This document shows positions 1 to 4,770 of a stretch of 6,776 bases of DNA, piece by piece. The stretch comes from an uncultured Oscillospiraceae bacterium (GTDB taxonomy: Bacteria; Bacillota; Clostridia; Oscillospirales; Oscillospiraceae). The notes under the pieces are model-generated. The model was not told the DNA's origin. It did no database searches and saw only the letters and a list, made by a program, of their open reading frames with translations. The translations under genes and the position numbers were made by a program. The stretch covers positions 1-6,776 of the forward strand of contig CAKTUT010000096.1 of assembly GCA_934621665.1 (NCBI GenBank). Direction: 5' to 3'. Each line of letters begins with the position of its first letter. Positions within the stretch are counted from its first letter, which is position 1.

Positions 1-186
1 GCCGTCGTCCACCTTTTGCATATTGCCCATCATCGACGCCGCGGACAAAAGCCGTCCAAGTGCCGCTGTCGCTGTTGGCAGTGTTTTATGAATCTGGCGC
101 GCCCGCTCGACAATTTCGCGGGAAGAGACCGCCACGGCCTTTACCCAGCCATCCTTTGTCATGGCGCGTACAATATGATCCTGCAT
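1..186 (-). CDS. hslO: Hsp33 redox-regulated chaperone HslO, N-terminal part (runs off left edge)
   Basis: The reverse strand from ATG at 186-184 reads open to the window edge, giving 62 residues that begin MQDHIVRAMTKDGWVKAVAV and continue with TATAALGRLLSAASMMGNMQ (residues 38-57). This is the characteristic N-terminus of Hsp33: the MQD-IVRA opening and the ATAALGRLL-A--MMG helix. Hsp33 is a cytosolic holdase chaperone, activated when oxidation releases zinc from four C-terminal cysteines; that redox switch lies outside this window, so its presence cannot be checked. The start is supported by AAGGAG about 5 bases upstream, sitting across the stop codon of the preceding methyltransferase gene. 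The gap to that gene is 2 bases, so the two are almost certainly co-transcribed and coupled. The family call is firm; completeness of the gene is unknown. Confidence 0.9.
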   Translation of the reverse strand, partial: MQDHIVRAMTKDGWVKAVAVSSREIVERARQIHKTLPTATAALGRLLSAASMMGNMQKVDDG

Positions 187-188
187 AC

Positions 189-932
189 TTACTCCTTTTT
201 CTGTGCCGCAAAATAGACGCGCAGTGCGTCGTCCTTTGGCTGCCGGAACGTTCGGTCGCCATAGCGGCGGATATTCACAAAGCCTGCCTCGCGCAGGTAT
301 TCCTCCAGCTCCTCGAGGGTGTAGGCATACTCGTCGTGCTCCTCCGCGCTGCGAAGCCAGCTTTTGCCGTCCAGCTGGAACAGATCCATGCCATAGCGGC
401 AGAGATTGCGCCGCTTGTCAAACGAAGCGCGCCAGACGCAATAAGTGTCCTCCGTCTCGTCAAGGAACACCTGCCCATCCAGCCCTTTCAGCTTATATGG
501 TGTATTGACGTCAAACAAAAAGACGCCGCCGTCTGACAGCGCGCCGTAAACACGGCGGAACGTCTCGCGGCAGTCTTTCGGATTTGTCAGATAATTTATA
601 CTGTCAAGGCAGCAGACAACCGCGTCAACCAGCTTCGGCAGACGCAGGCGCTGCATCTTCTGGCAGATCCAGAACGGCGCATTTTCCATGTCCATGGACT
701 TTTCACTCGCCTGCGTCAGCATATCCTCCGAGCAGTCCACACCCAGCACGCGATAGCCGCGCGCCGCCAGCAGAATGGAAAGCGAACCCGTCCCGCACGC
801 AAGATCAAGGACGCTTTGCGTCTGCGCGCCATAGCGGCGCAGCACAGTCTCAAAGTAATCTGCAATCTTTTCATACGGGATATCATAGGTCAGCTCGTCA
901 TAGCTGCACGCAAGCGCCTCATAAGCGCTCAC
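189..932 (-). CDS. class I SAM-dependent methyltransferase, substrate unknown
   Basis: This 247-residue protein has a Rossmann-type methyltransferase core. Motif I, DLACGTG, lies at residues 43-49 after the hydrophobic strand VL. An acidic residue at the end of the second strand (D66 in GVDCSEDML) is expected to bind the ribose of S-adenosylmethionine. The VDAVVCCLDSINYL stretch (102-115) matches the strand-4 region, and FDVNTPYKL follows further on. There is no signal peptide or membrane segment, so it is cytosolic. The start is GTG at 932-930. It overlaps the TGA of the upstream regulator by 4 bases (GTGA), and GAGGGT lies about 8 bases upstream. hslO follows after 2 bases. The acceptor substrate (small molecule, protein or RNA) cannot be deduced. 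Family assignment is secure; specific function is not. Confidence 0.88.
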   Translation of the reverse strand: MSAYEALACSYDELTYDIPYEKIADYFETVLRRYGAQTQSVLDLACGTGSLSILLAARGYRVLGVDCSEDMLTQASEKSMDMENAPFWICQKMQRLRLPKLVDAVVCCLDSINYLTNPKDCRETFRRVYGALSDGGVFLFDVNTPYKLKGLDGQVFLDETEDTYCVWRASFDKRRNLCRYGMDLFQLDGKSWLRSAEEHDEYAYTLEELEEYLREAGFVNIRRYGDRTFRQPKDDALRVYFAAQKKE

Positions 933-1246
933 GCCTCTTCACCCTCGTCGCCGTCCGGCTGCGCCATACGGTCAAAAATCGCGCGGTATGCATCCGTGCC
1001 ATAATTCAGGCTGCGATTCACGCGGCTGATGGTCGCGCTGCTTGCGCCGGTCTTTTCAAGAATATCATTGTAGATCAGGCCGTCGTTCAAAAGCTTTGCC
1101 ACCTCAAAACGCTGCTCCATAGCCTTGAGCTCGGAAACCGTGCACAGATCGACGAAAAAGTCATAGCACTCGTCCGCATCCTTCAGCATCAAAATGGCAC
1201 GGTAGAGCTCGCTACGCGGATCTGACCGCTTATTTCTGTTATTCAA
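929..1246 (-). CDS. YerC/YecD family TrpR-related DNA-binding regulator
   Basis: The product matches the Firmicute YerC/YecD family, relatives of the Trp repressor with a helix-turn-helix. Family hallmarks are an N-terminal helix with ELYRAILMLKDADECYDFF, then DLCTVSELKAMEQRFEVAKLL, then an HTH ending GASSATISRVNRSLNYG. The tail is acidic (DGDEGEEA). I prefer the TTG start at 1246-1244: it has GAGGA 7 bases upstream and gives 105 residues, close to the roughly 100 usual for the family. A longer in-frame GTG start at 1288 would add 14 residues but has no convincing ribosome-binding site. It heads the unit with the methyltransferase (4-base overlap) and hslO, and is divergent from purA. The ligand and target genes of this family are not well defined; despite the TrpR kinship, tryptophan control should not be assumed. 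Confidence 0.85.
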   Translation of the reverse strand: MNNRNKRSDPRSELYRAILMLKDADECYDFFVDLCTVSELKAMEQRFEVAKLLNDGLIYNDILEKTGASSATISRVNRSLNYGTDAYRAIFDRMAQPDGDEGEEA

Positions 1247-1252
1247 ATCAAG

Positions 1253-1260
1253 TTCCTCAC
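1253..1260 (-). promoter_or_regulatory. ribosome-binding site deciding the TTG start of the TrpR-related gene
   Basis: On the minus strand GTGAGGA precedes TTG (1246-1244) by 7 bases, ideal spacing. The alternative upstream GTG (1288-1286) is preceded only by A-rich sequence without a purine-rich Shine-Dalgarno core. This favours the shorter protein. Confidence 0.6.
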
Positions 1261-1316
1261 TTATCTGTTGTATTTTTTCGGTTTTCACTGTTTCTGTTTT
1301 GCTTTTTCTGTTTTAT

Positions 1317-1345
1317 ATATTAAAGGATTAAAACAAAAAAGTAAA
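1317..1345 (-). promoter_or_regulatory. candidate promoter of the regulator-methyltransferase-hslO unit
   Basis: On the minus strand TTTACT (1345-1340) is followed after 17 bases by TAATAT (1322-1317), each matching four of six consensus bases for the main sigma factor. Transcription would begin near 1310, leaving a leader of about 60 bases before the TTG start. The region is very AT-rich, so chance matches are likely. An inverted repeat GTTTTA/TAAAAC (1310-1315 and 1329-1334) overlaps it and could be an operator. Confidence 0.4.
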
Positions 1346-1624
1346 GTCTAAAATGTACGTGGTAGAAAGTATTTTTTCTTACTGTCTCTATCCGTCCCGC
1401 ATGGCTGACATGCCGCTGCGTGCATACACTTCTCTGCATAATTCTCATTCTATATCTGATTCTGCAACATTTTAGCCACTAATTTCTGCATTTGCATTCC
1501 ATTTTTGCGTTTTTCCGTCGCGGACATTCCTCCTGTTTTTTATCGTTTTAATCCATGAAGCGCAGACATCCGTTCTCGCACGGCGGTATTATATTTTTTA
1601 ATGGTCAATATTCATTTTAACTGT

Positions 1625-1653
1625 TTTACTTATGCCGAAAGTCTCGTTATAAT
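1625..1653 (+). promoter_or_regulatory. purA-purB promoter
   Basis: TTTACT (1625-1630) and a perfect TATAAT (1648-1653) are separated by exactly 17 bases, a good housekeeping-sigma promoter. Transcription would start near 1660, giving a leader of about 84 bases to the purA ATG. The -10 box lies inside a near-perfect palindrome (1642-1657), which suggests repressor control, although the repressor is unknown. Confidence 0.7.
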
Positions 1654-1657
1654 GAGA
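1642..1657. promoter_or_regulatory. operator-like palindrome over the purA -10 box
   Basis: TCTCGTTATAATGAGA is symmetric at 14 of 16 positions around the TTATAA centre. Its overlap with the -10 element is what a repressor site would look like. It does not match the Bacillus-type PurBox core (CCGAAC), although CCGAAA stands just upstream at 1635-1640. Part of the symmetry comes free from the TATAAT box, so the call is tentative. Confidence 0.4.
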
Positions 1658-1671
1658 TTATAAAACGTATG

Positions 1672-1696
1672 CGCTGTTGACGGACTGTCCGCAGCG
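1672..1696 (+). promoter_or_regulatory. stem-loop in the purA leader
   Basis: CGCTG (1672-1676) pairs with CAGCG (1692-1696), and inside it CGGA (1681-1684) pairs with TCCG (1688-1691) around a CTG loop. TTGA bulges on the 5' side. It begins about 12 bases from the predicted transcript end, so it could protect the mRNA 5' end. It is not followed directly by a U-run, so it is not a simple terminator or attenuator. Confidence 0.4.
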
Positions 1697-1727
1697 GCGC
1701 AGATTCTTCTACTTTTACTCTATTTTT

Positions 1728-1734
1728 AAAGGAG
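1728..1734 (+). promoter_or_regulatory. purA ribosome-binding site
   Basis: AAAGGAG stands 9 bases before the ATG at 1744 and fixes that start. Confidence 0.8.
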
Positions 1735-1743
1735 CACTTACTC

Positions 1744-3018
1744 ATGAGCAATTGCGCAATTGTAGGCATCAACTGGGGCGATGAGGGCAAAGGCCGTATG
1801 GTCGATCTGATCGCCAGAGAGTACGACATCGTCTGCCGCTATCAGGGCGGCAACAACGCCGGTCACACCATTGTCAACGAATACGGCAAGTTTGCCCTGC
1901 ACCTGATCCCCTCCGGCATCTGCCTGCCGGGTGTCGTCAACATTCTTGGCAACGGCGTTGTCATTGATCTGGAGGATTTGTGGAAAGAAATGCAGGCGCT
2001 TGTCAGTGCAGGCGTTTCCATCACGCCAGACAACTTCAAAATCTCCGACCGCGCCACCATTGTTTTCCCCTATCACCGTGCGCTTGACGGTCTGGAGGAA
2101 GCACGTCTGAAAGACAAGAAGTATGGCTCGACCCTGCGCGGCATCGCGCCGGTCTACTCGGACAAGTACCAGAAGAAAACCGTCATGATGGGCGAGCTGC
2201 TGTATCCGGACTATCTGGCAACGCACCTTGCCGGTATTCTGGAATGGAAAAACCTGACCATTCAGAACGTCTACGGTGCCGAGCCCTATAAGCTGGAGGA
2301 TATGCTGGCATGGTGCAAGGAGTTCGGCTCAAAACTCGCTCCCTACATCTGCGACACGACCAGCTATCTCTATGAGGCGCAGAAAGCCGGCAAGAACATC
2401 ATGTTTGAGGCACAGCTGGGTGCGCTGCGTGATATCGACTTCGGCATCTTCCCCTACACCTCTTCTTCCTCCTCCAACGCCGGTTACGCGTGCGTCGGCG
2501 CCGGCATCCCCGGCAGCCACGTTGACCGTACCGTCGGTATCGTCAAGGCCTACTCCACCTGCGTGGGCGAGGGCCCGTTCACGGTGGAGTGGTTCGGCGA
2601 CGAGGCAGAGCAGCTGCGCGTTGCCGGCGGCGAATACGGCGCTTCCACCGGCCGTCCGCGCCGCGTCGGCCCGATCGACATCGTCGCCACCCGCTACGGC
2701 TGCCAGATTCAGGGTGCAACAGAGGTTGCGCTGACAAAGCTGGACGTGCTGTCCTATATGAAAGAGATTCCCATCTGCGTGCAGTATGAGCTGAACGGCC
2801 AGCCTACCGACCGTTTCCCGTTCACCGCGGCAATTGGCGACGCTAAGCCCATTCTGACCACCATGCCCGGCTGGGGCTGCGACATTTCCGGCGTGCGCAA
2901 GTACGAGGATCTGCCTGAGGCCGCGCGCAACTATGTTGAGTATATCGAAAAGGCCATCGGCGTTCATGTCTCCTACGTTTCCGTCGGCGCACAGCGTGAC
3001 GAGATCATCTATCGCTGA
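1744..3018 (+). CDS. purA: adenylosuccinate synthetase
   Basis: PurA joins IMP and aspartate with GTP hydrolysis to form adenylosuccinate, the first committed step from IMP to AMP, in the cytosol. The 424-residue length is normal (about 430). The P-loop-like GDEGKG lies at residues 12-17 with the catalytic base D13, and GGNNAGHT (35-42) supplies H41; both fall at the same numbers as in E. coli. GASTGRPRRVG (299-309) provides the arginines of the aspartate/IMP loop (R304, R306), and TKLDVL (331-336) holds D334 for guanine recognition. The IMP-binding stretch KYGSTLRGIAP (126-136) followed by YSDKYQKK differs from the usual GTTGRGIGPAYEDK form. The ATG at 1744 is backed by AAAGGAG and a strong promoter. 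The stop overlaps purB by one base (TGATG), so the two form an operon for AMP synthesis. Confidence 0.96.
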   Translation: MSNCAIVGINWGDEGKGRMVDLIAREYDIVCRYQGGNNAGHTIVNEYGKFALHLIPSGICLPGVVNILGNGVVIDLEDLWKEMQALVSAGVSITPDNFKISDRATIVFPYHRALDGLEEARLKDKKYGSTLRGIAPVYSDKYQKKTVMMGELLYPDYLATHLAGILEWKNLTIQNVYGAEPYKLEDMLAWCKEFGSKLAPYICDTTSYLYEAQKAGKNIMFEAQLGALRDIDFGIFPYTSSSSSNAGYACVGAGIPGSHVDRTVGIVKAYSTCVGEGPFTVEWFGDEAEQLRVAGGEYGASTGRPRRVGPIDIVATRYGCQIQGATEVALTKLDVLSYMKEIPICVQYELNGQPTDRFPFTAAIGDAKPILTTMPGWGCDISGVRKYEDLPEAARNYVEYIEKAIGVHVSYVSVGAQRDEIIYR

Positions 3019-4442
3019 TGGAAACGATGAAGCCTGTATACGAAAGCCCGCTCTCCTCACGCTACGCGTCCAGGGAGATGCTGCGGCTGTTTTCCCCGGA
3101 CACGCGCTATGAGACGTGGCGCAGCCTCTGGGTCAGCCTTGCGCAAGCACAGCATGACCTCGGCCTACCCATCACGCAGGCACAAGTTGACGAGCTGCGA
3201 GCGAACGTCTCGCCGATTAACTATGACGTGGTGGCCGCAAAGGAAAAGGAAATCCGCCACGACGTGATGGCGCACATCTATGGTTTTGGCGTGATGGCGC
3301 CGGACGCTGCCGGTATCATTCACCTTGGTGCGACCAGCTGCTATGTCACCGACAATGCAGATTTGATCATCTACCGCGACGCCATGCGCCATCTGCGTGG
3401 CCAGCTGCTGGCAGTCATGAAGAATCTGTGCGATTTTGCTGACAAGTACGCAGCCATGCCGTGCCTTGGCTACACGCACTATCAGCCCGCTCAGCTTGTC
3501 ACCGTCGGCAAGCGCGCCACACTATGGCTTCAGGATTTGCTTCTCGACCTGGAAGAGTTGGACGACGCCATCCGTGCCGTGCGCTTCCTTGGCTGCCGCG
3601 GCACCACTGGCACAGAAGCAAGCTTTTTGTCTCTGTTCGACGGCGATACCGGCAAAATTGACGAGATGAACCGCCGTGTGGCCGCAGACTTCGGCTTTGA
3701 CCGCCTGTACGACGTGTGCGGTCAGACCTATCCGCGCAAGCTTGACAGCCGCGTTCTCGCCGCGCTTTCGTCCATTGCCCAGAGCTGCTGCAAGTTTGCA
3801 ACCGACGTGCGTCTTTTGCAGCACGATCGCCAGGTGGAAGAGCCGTTTGAGACCGCACAGGTTGGCTCGTCCGCCATGGCCTATAAGCGCAATCCCATGC
3901 GCTGTGAACGCATCTGCTCGCTGGCGCGCTATGTCATCGCCGACGCGCAGAACGCACCCATGACAGCCATGACACAGTGGATGGAACGGACGCTGGACGA
4001 CTCGGCGAACCGCCGTATCTCCGTCCCCGAGGCATTTCTTGCAACCGATGGCATTTTACGCATCATGCGCAACGTCACCGAGGGGCTTCACGTCAATGAC
4101 GCGATTGTCTCGCGCTTTGTGTGGGACTATCTGCCGTTTATCGCAACGGAAAATCTGCTGATGGCTGCCGTCAAGCGCGGCGGCGACCGGCAGAAAGTAC
4201 ATGAGATCATCCGCCGCGCGTCGATGGACGCAACAGCCAAGATGAAGCTTGGCGAAAGCTGGGATCTGATTGCAGCACTGGCCGCCGAGCCCGCATTCGG
4301 CCTGACGGCGGAGGAAATCCGCGCCGAGCTCAAGCCAGAGCGCTATATCGGCCGCTGCCCCGAGCAGGTAGCCGCCTTTACGGCAAAGTGCCGCACGCTG
4401 TGCGCGAACGCCGCGGCGCAGAGCGACGCGTTGACGCTGTAA
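3018..4442 (+). CDS. purB: adenylosuccinate lyase, long animal-like type
   Basis: PurB splits fumarate from adenylosuccinate to give AMP, and from SAICAR to give AICAR earlier in IMP synthesis. It belongs to the fumarase/aspartase superfamily and acts as a cytosolic homotetramer. The superfamily signature GSSAMAYKRNP spans residues 283-293, with the catalytic-serine pair at S284-S285. H81 in RHDVMAH and H154 in YTHYQPAQ match the substrate-binding and catalytic histidines; HLGATSCYVTDN marks the other conserved loop. At 474 residues it is longer than the roughly 430 of Bacillus PurB. By memory it resembles human ADSL throughout (SPLSSRYAS, GIIHLGATSCYV, TVGKRA-LW-QDL, SSAM-YKRNPMR-ER). The ATG at 3018 shares its A with the purA stop codon; a second in-frame ATG at 3027 is also possible. 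It is probably translated by coupling to purA. Confidence 0.95.
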   Translation: METMKPVYESPLSSRYASREMLRLFSPDTRYETWRSLWVSLAQAQHDLGLPITQAQVDELRANVSPINYDVVAAKEKEIRHDVMAHIYGFGVMAPDAAGIIHLGATSCYVTDNADLIIYRDAMRHLRGQLLAVMKNLCDFADKYAAMPCLGYTHYQPAQLVTVGKRATLWLQDLLLDLEELDDAIRAVRFLGCRGTTGTEASFLSLFDGDTGKIDEMNRRVAADFGFDRLYDVCGQTYPRKLDSRVLAALSSIAQSCCKFATDVRLLQHDRQVEEPFETAQVGSSAMAYKRNPMRCERICSLARYVIADAQNAPMTAMTQWMERTLDDSANRRISVPEAFLATDGILRIMRNVTEGLHVNDAIVSRFVWDYLPFIATENLLMAAVKRGGDRQKVHEIIRRASMDATAKMKLGESWDLIAALAAEPAFGLTAEEIRAELKPERYIGRCPEQVAAFTAKCRTLCANAAAQSDALTL

Positions 4443-4468
4443 ATAACGCACCATCACCGCAGCATCAA

Positions 4469-4497
4469 AGACCCCACCCGAAAATCGGGTGGGGTCT
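4469..4497. repeat. left boundary hairpin of the intergenic element
   Basis: Thirteen-base arms AGACCCCACCCGA and TCGGGTGGGGTCT enclose an AAA loop. It lies 26 bases after the purB stop. On the plus strand no U-run follows; on the minus strand it is followed by TTTGATG, so it could act as a weak terminator for transcription arriving from the right. Confidence 0.8.
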
Positions 4498-4499
4498 GA

Positions 4500-4527
4500 G
4501 CTTGTCAAAAAAGTATTTTTGACAAGC
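4500..4527. repeat. inverted repeat, 12-base arms, 4-base loop
   Basis: GCTTGTCAAAAA and TTTTTGACAAGC flank an AGTA loop. The left arm resembles, inverted, the TTTTTCGACAGGCT near the right end (4716-4729), which is how the terminal inverted repeats extend inward. Confidence 0.8.
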
Positions 4528-4529
4528 CC

Positions 4530-4564
4530 TCAAACGCGAACCGCGGTGCTGGATTCGCGTTTGA
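4530..4564. repeat. inverted repeat, 11-base arms, 13-base loop
   Basis: TCAAACGCGAA (4530-4540) and TTCGCGTTTGA (4554-4564) are perfect complements. The loop contains CCGCGG. Confidence 0.8.
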
Positions 4565-4589
4565 ATAGGCTACACCCGGCTGCGCGCAT

Positions 4590-4616
4590 AATTTGTGCGC
4601 GAATCGCGCACAAATT
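4590..4616. repeat. near-continuous palindrome, 13-base arms, 1-base centre
   Basis: AATTTGTGCGCGA (4590-4602) and TCGCGCACAAATT (4604-4616) flank a single A. It is enclosed by CCCGGC (4575-4580) and GCCGGG (4625-4630), forming the central arm of the element. Confidence 0.8.
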
Positions 4617-4638
4617 CCACACTTGCCGGGCGTTGTGT

Positions 4639-4671
4639 GTTTTGTCCGATGTACACGCCACCGGACAAAAC
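4639..4671. repeat. inverted repeat, 10-base arms, 13-base loop
   Basis: GTTTTGTCCG (4639-4648) and CGGACAAAAC (4662-4671) are perfect complements; the loop has the same 13-base length as that of the 4530-4564 hairpin and contains TGTACA. Confidence 0.8.
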
Positions 4672-4685
4672 CGATTTACACTTTA

Positions 4686-4705
4686 TTCGCGCCTGTGAGC
4701 GCGAA
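4686..4705. repeat. inverted repeat, 7-base arms, 6-base loop
   Basis: TTCGCGC (4686-4692) and GCGCGAA (4699-4705) flank CTGTGA. Confidence 0.7.
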
Positions 4706-4729
4706 CTCTACGAGGTTTTTCGACAGGCT

Positions 4730-4770
4730 GAGACCCCACCCGAAAATCGGGTGGGGTCTCGTTTTATTTC
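4730..4770 (+). terminator. probable terminator of purA-purB (right boundary hairpin)
   Basis: GAGACCCCACCCGA (4730-4743) and TCGGGTGGGGTCTC (4747-4760) form a 14-base stem with an AAA loop, followed on the plus strand by GTTTTATTTC. This is a strong stem with a moderate, interrupted U-tract, consistent with intrinsic termination of the purAB transcript. On the minus strand the same stem begins just after the opposing stop codon but lacks a U-run. Confidence 0.6.

Larger units (their letters stand above)
1247..1743. other. AT-rich divergent intergenic control region
   Basis: This spacer of about 500 bases separates the minus-strand regulator unit from the plus-strand purA operon. It holds the candidate regulator promoter (about 1317-1345) and the purA promoter, operator-like palindrome and leader hairpin (1625-1700). 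Between about 1350 and 1600 I see no convincing gene. What can be seen there is a small hairpin (GCATG/CATGC at 1399-1403 and 1409-1413), a weak 25-codon minus-strand frame (1450-1527), and a 10-base GGATTAAAAC present at 1325-1334 and again inverted at 1545-1554. No recognised riboswitch core, tRNA or repeat array was found. Confidence 0.7.
4469..4759. repeat. 291-bp intergenic element with terminal inverted repeats and seven hairpins
   Basis: The two ends are an identical 29-bp sequence at 4469-4497 and 4731-4759, each itself a perfect hairpin (AGACCCCACCCGA, AAA loop, TCGGGTGGGGTCT). The inverted relation extends inwards: 4469-4512 matches the reverse complement of 4716-4759 at about 38 of 44 positions, three of the mismatches being the hairpin loop. 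Inside lie five further hairpins at 4500-4527, 4530-4564, 4590-4616, 4639-4671 and 4686-4705, with an outer CCCGGC/GCCGGG pair around the middle one. There is no transposase and I see no target-site duplication. The plan suggests a non-autonomous mobile or MITE-like intergenic repeat, or a structured RNA in the purAB 3' end. Copy number elsewhere is unknown. Structure is directly visible; identity is inference. Confidence 0.75.
4443..4763. other. convergent intergenic region filled by a hairpin-rich element
   Basis: This 321-base spacer separates converging purB and the glycoside-hydrolase-like gene. Apart from the first 26 bases after purB it is occupied by the inverted-repeat element described separately, which ends 4 bases before the stop codon of the opposing gene. 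No credible coding frame lies wholly inside it. Confidence 0.8.

Noticed and set aside
584..1225. 213-codon plus-strand frame opposite the methyltransferase and regulator genes
   Set aside because: It is antisense to two genes with clear family motifs and shows no recognisable product.
1247..1288. Longer GTG-started form of the TrpR-related regulator (14 extra residues)
   Set aside because: No ribosome-binding site precedes the GTG, whereas the TTG at 1246 has GAGGA at 7 bases; kept only as an alternative start.
1353..1475. Plus-strand 39-codon frame starting ATGTACGTGGTAG
   Set aside because: No ribosome-binding site, no promoter, and a composition typical of noncoding AT-rich DNA.
1660..1743. 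Purine riboswitch or attenuator in the purA leader
   Set aside because: The leader is too short for the guanine/adenine aptamer plus expression platform, the aptamer core is not seen, and no stem with a following U-run exists.
2329..3060. 243-codon minus-strand frame across the end of purA
   Set aside because: It is a mirror frame of purA with low-complexity Ala/Gly/Val composition and no start signals.
4469..4759. CRISPR array or group II intron-like structure
   Set aside because: The repeats are two boundary hairpins and unrelated internal palindromes, not regularly spaced direct repeats, and there is no intron domain V-like end or reverse transcriptase.
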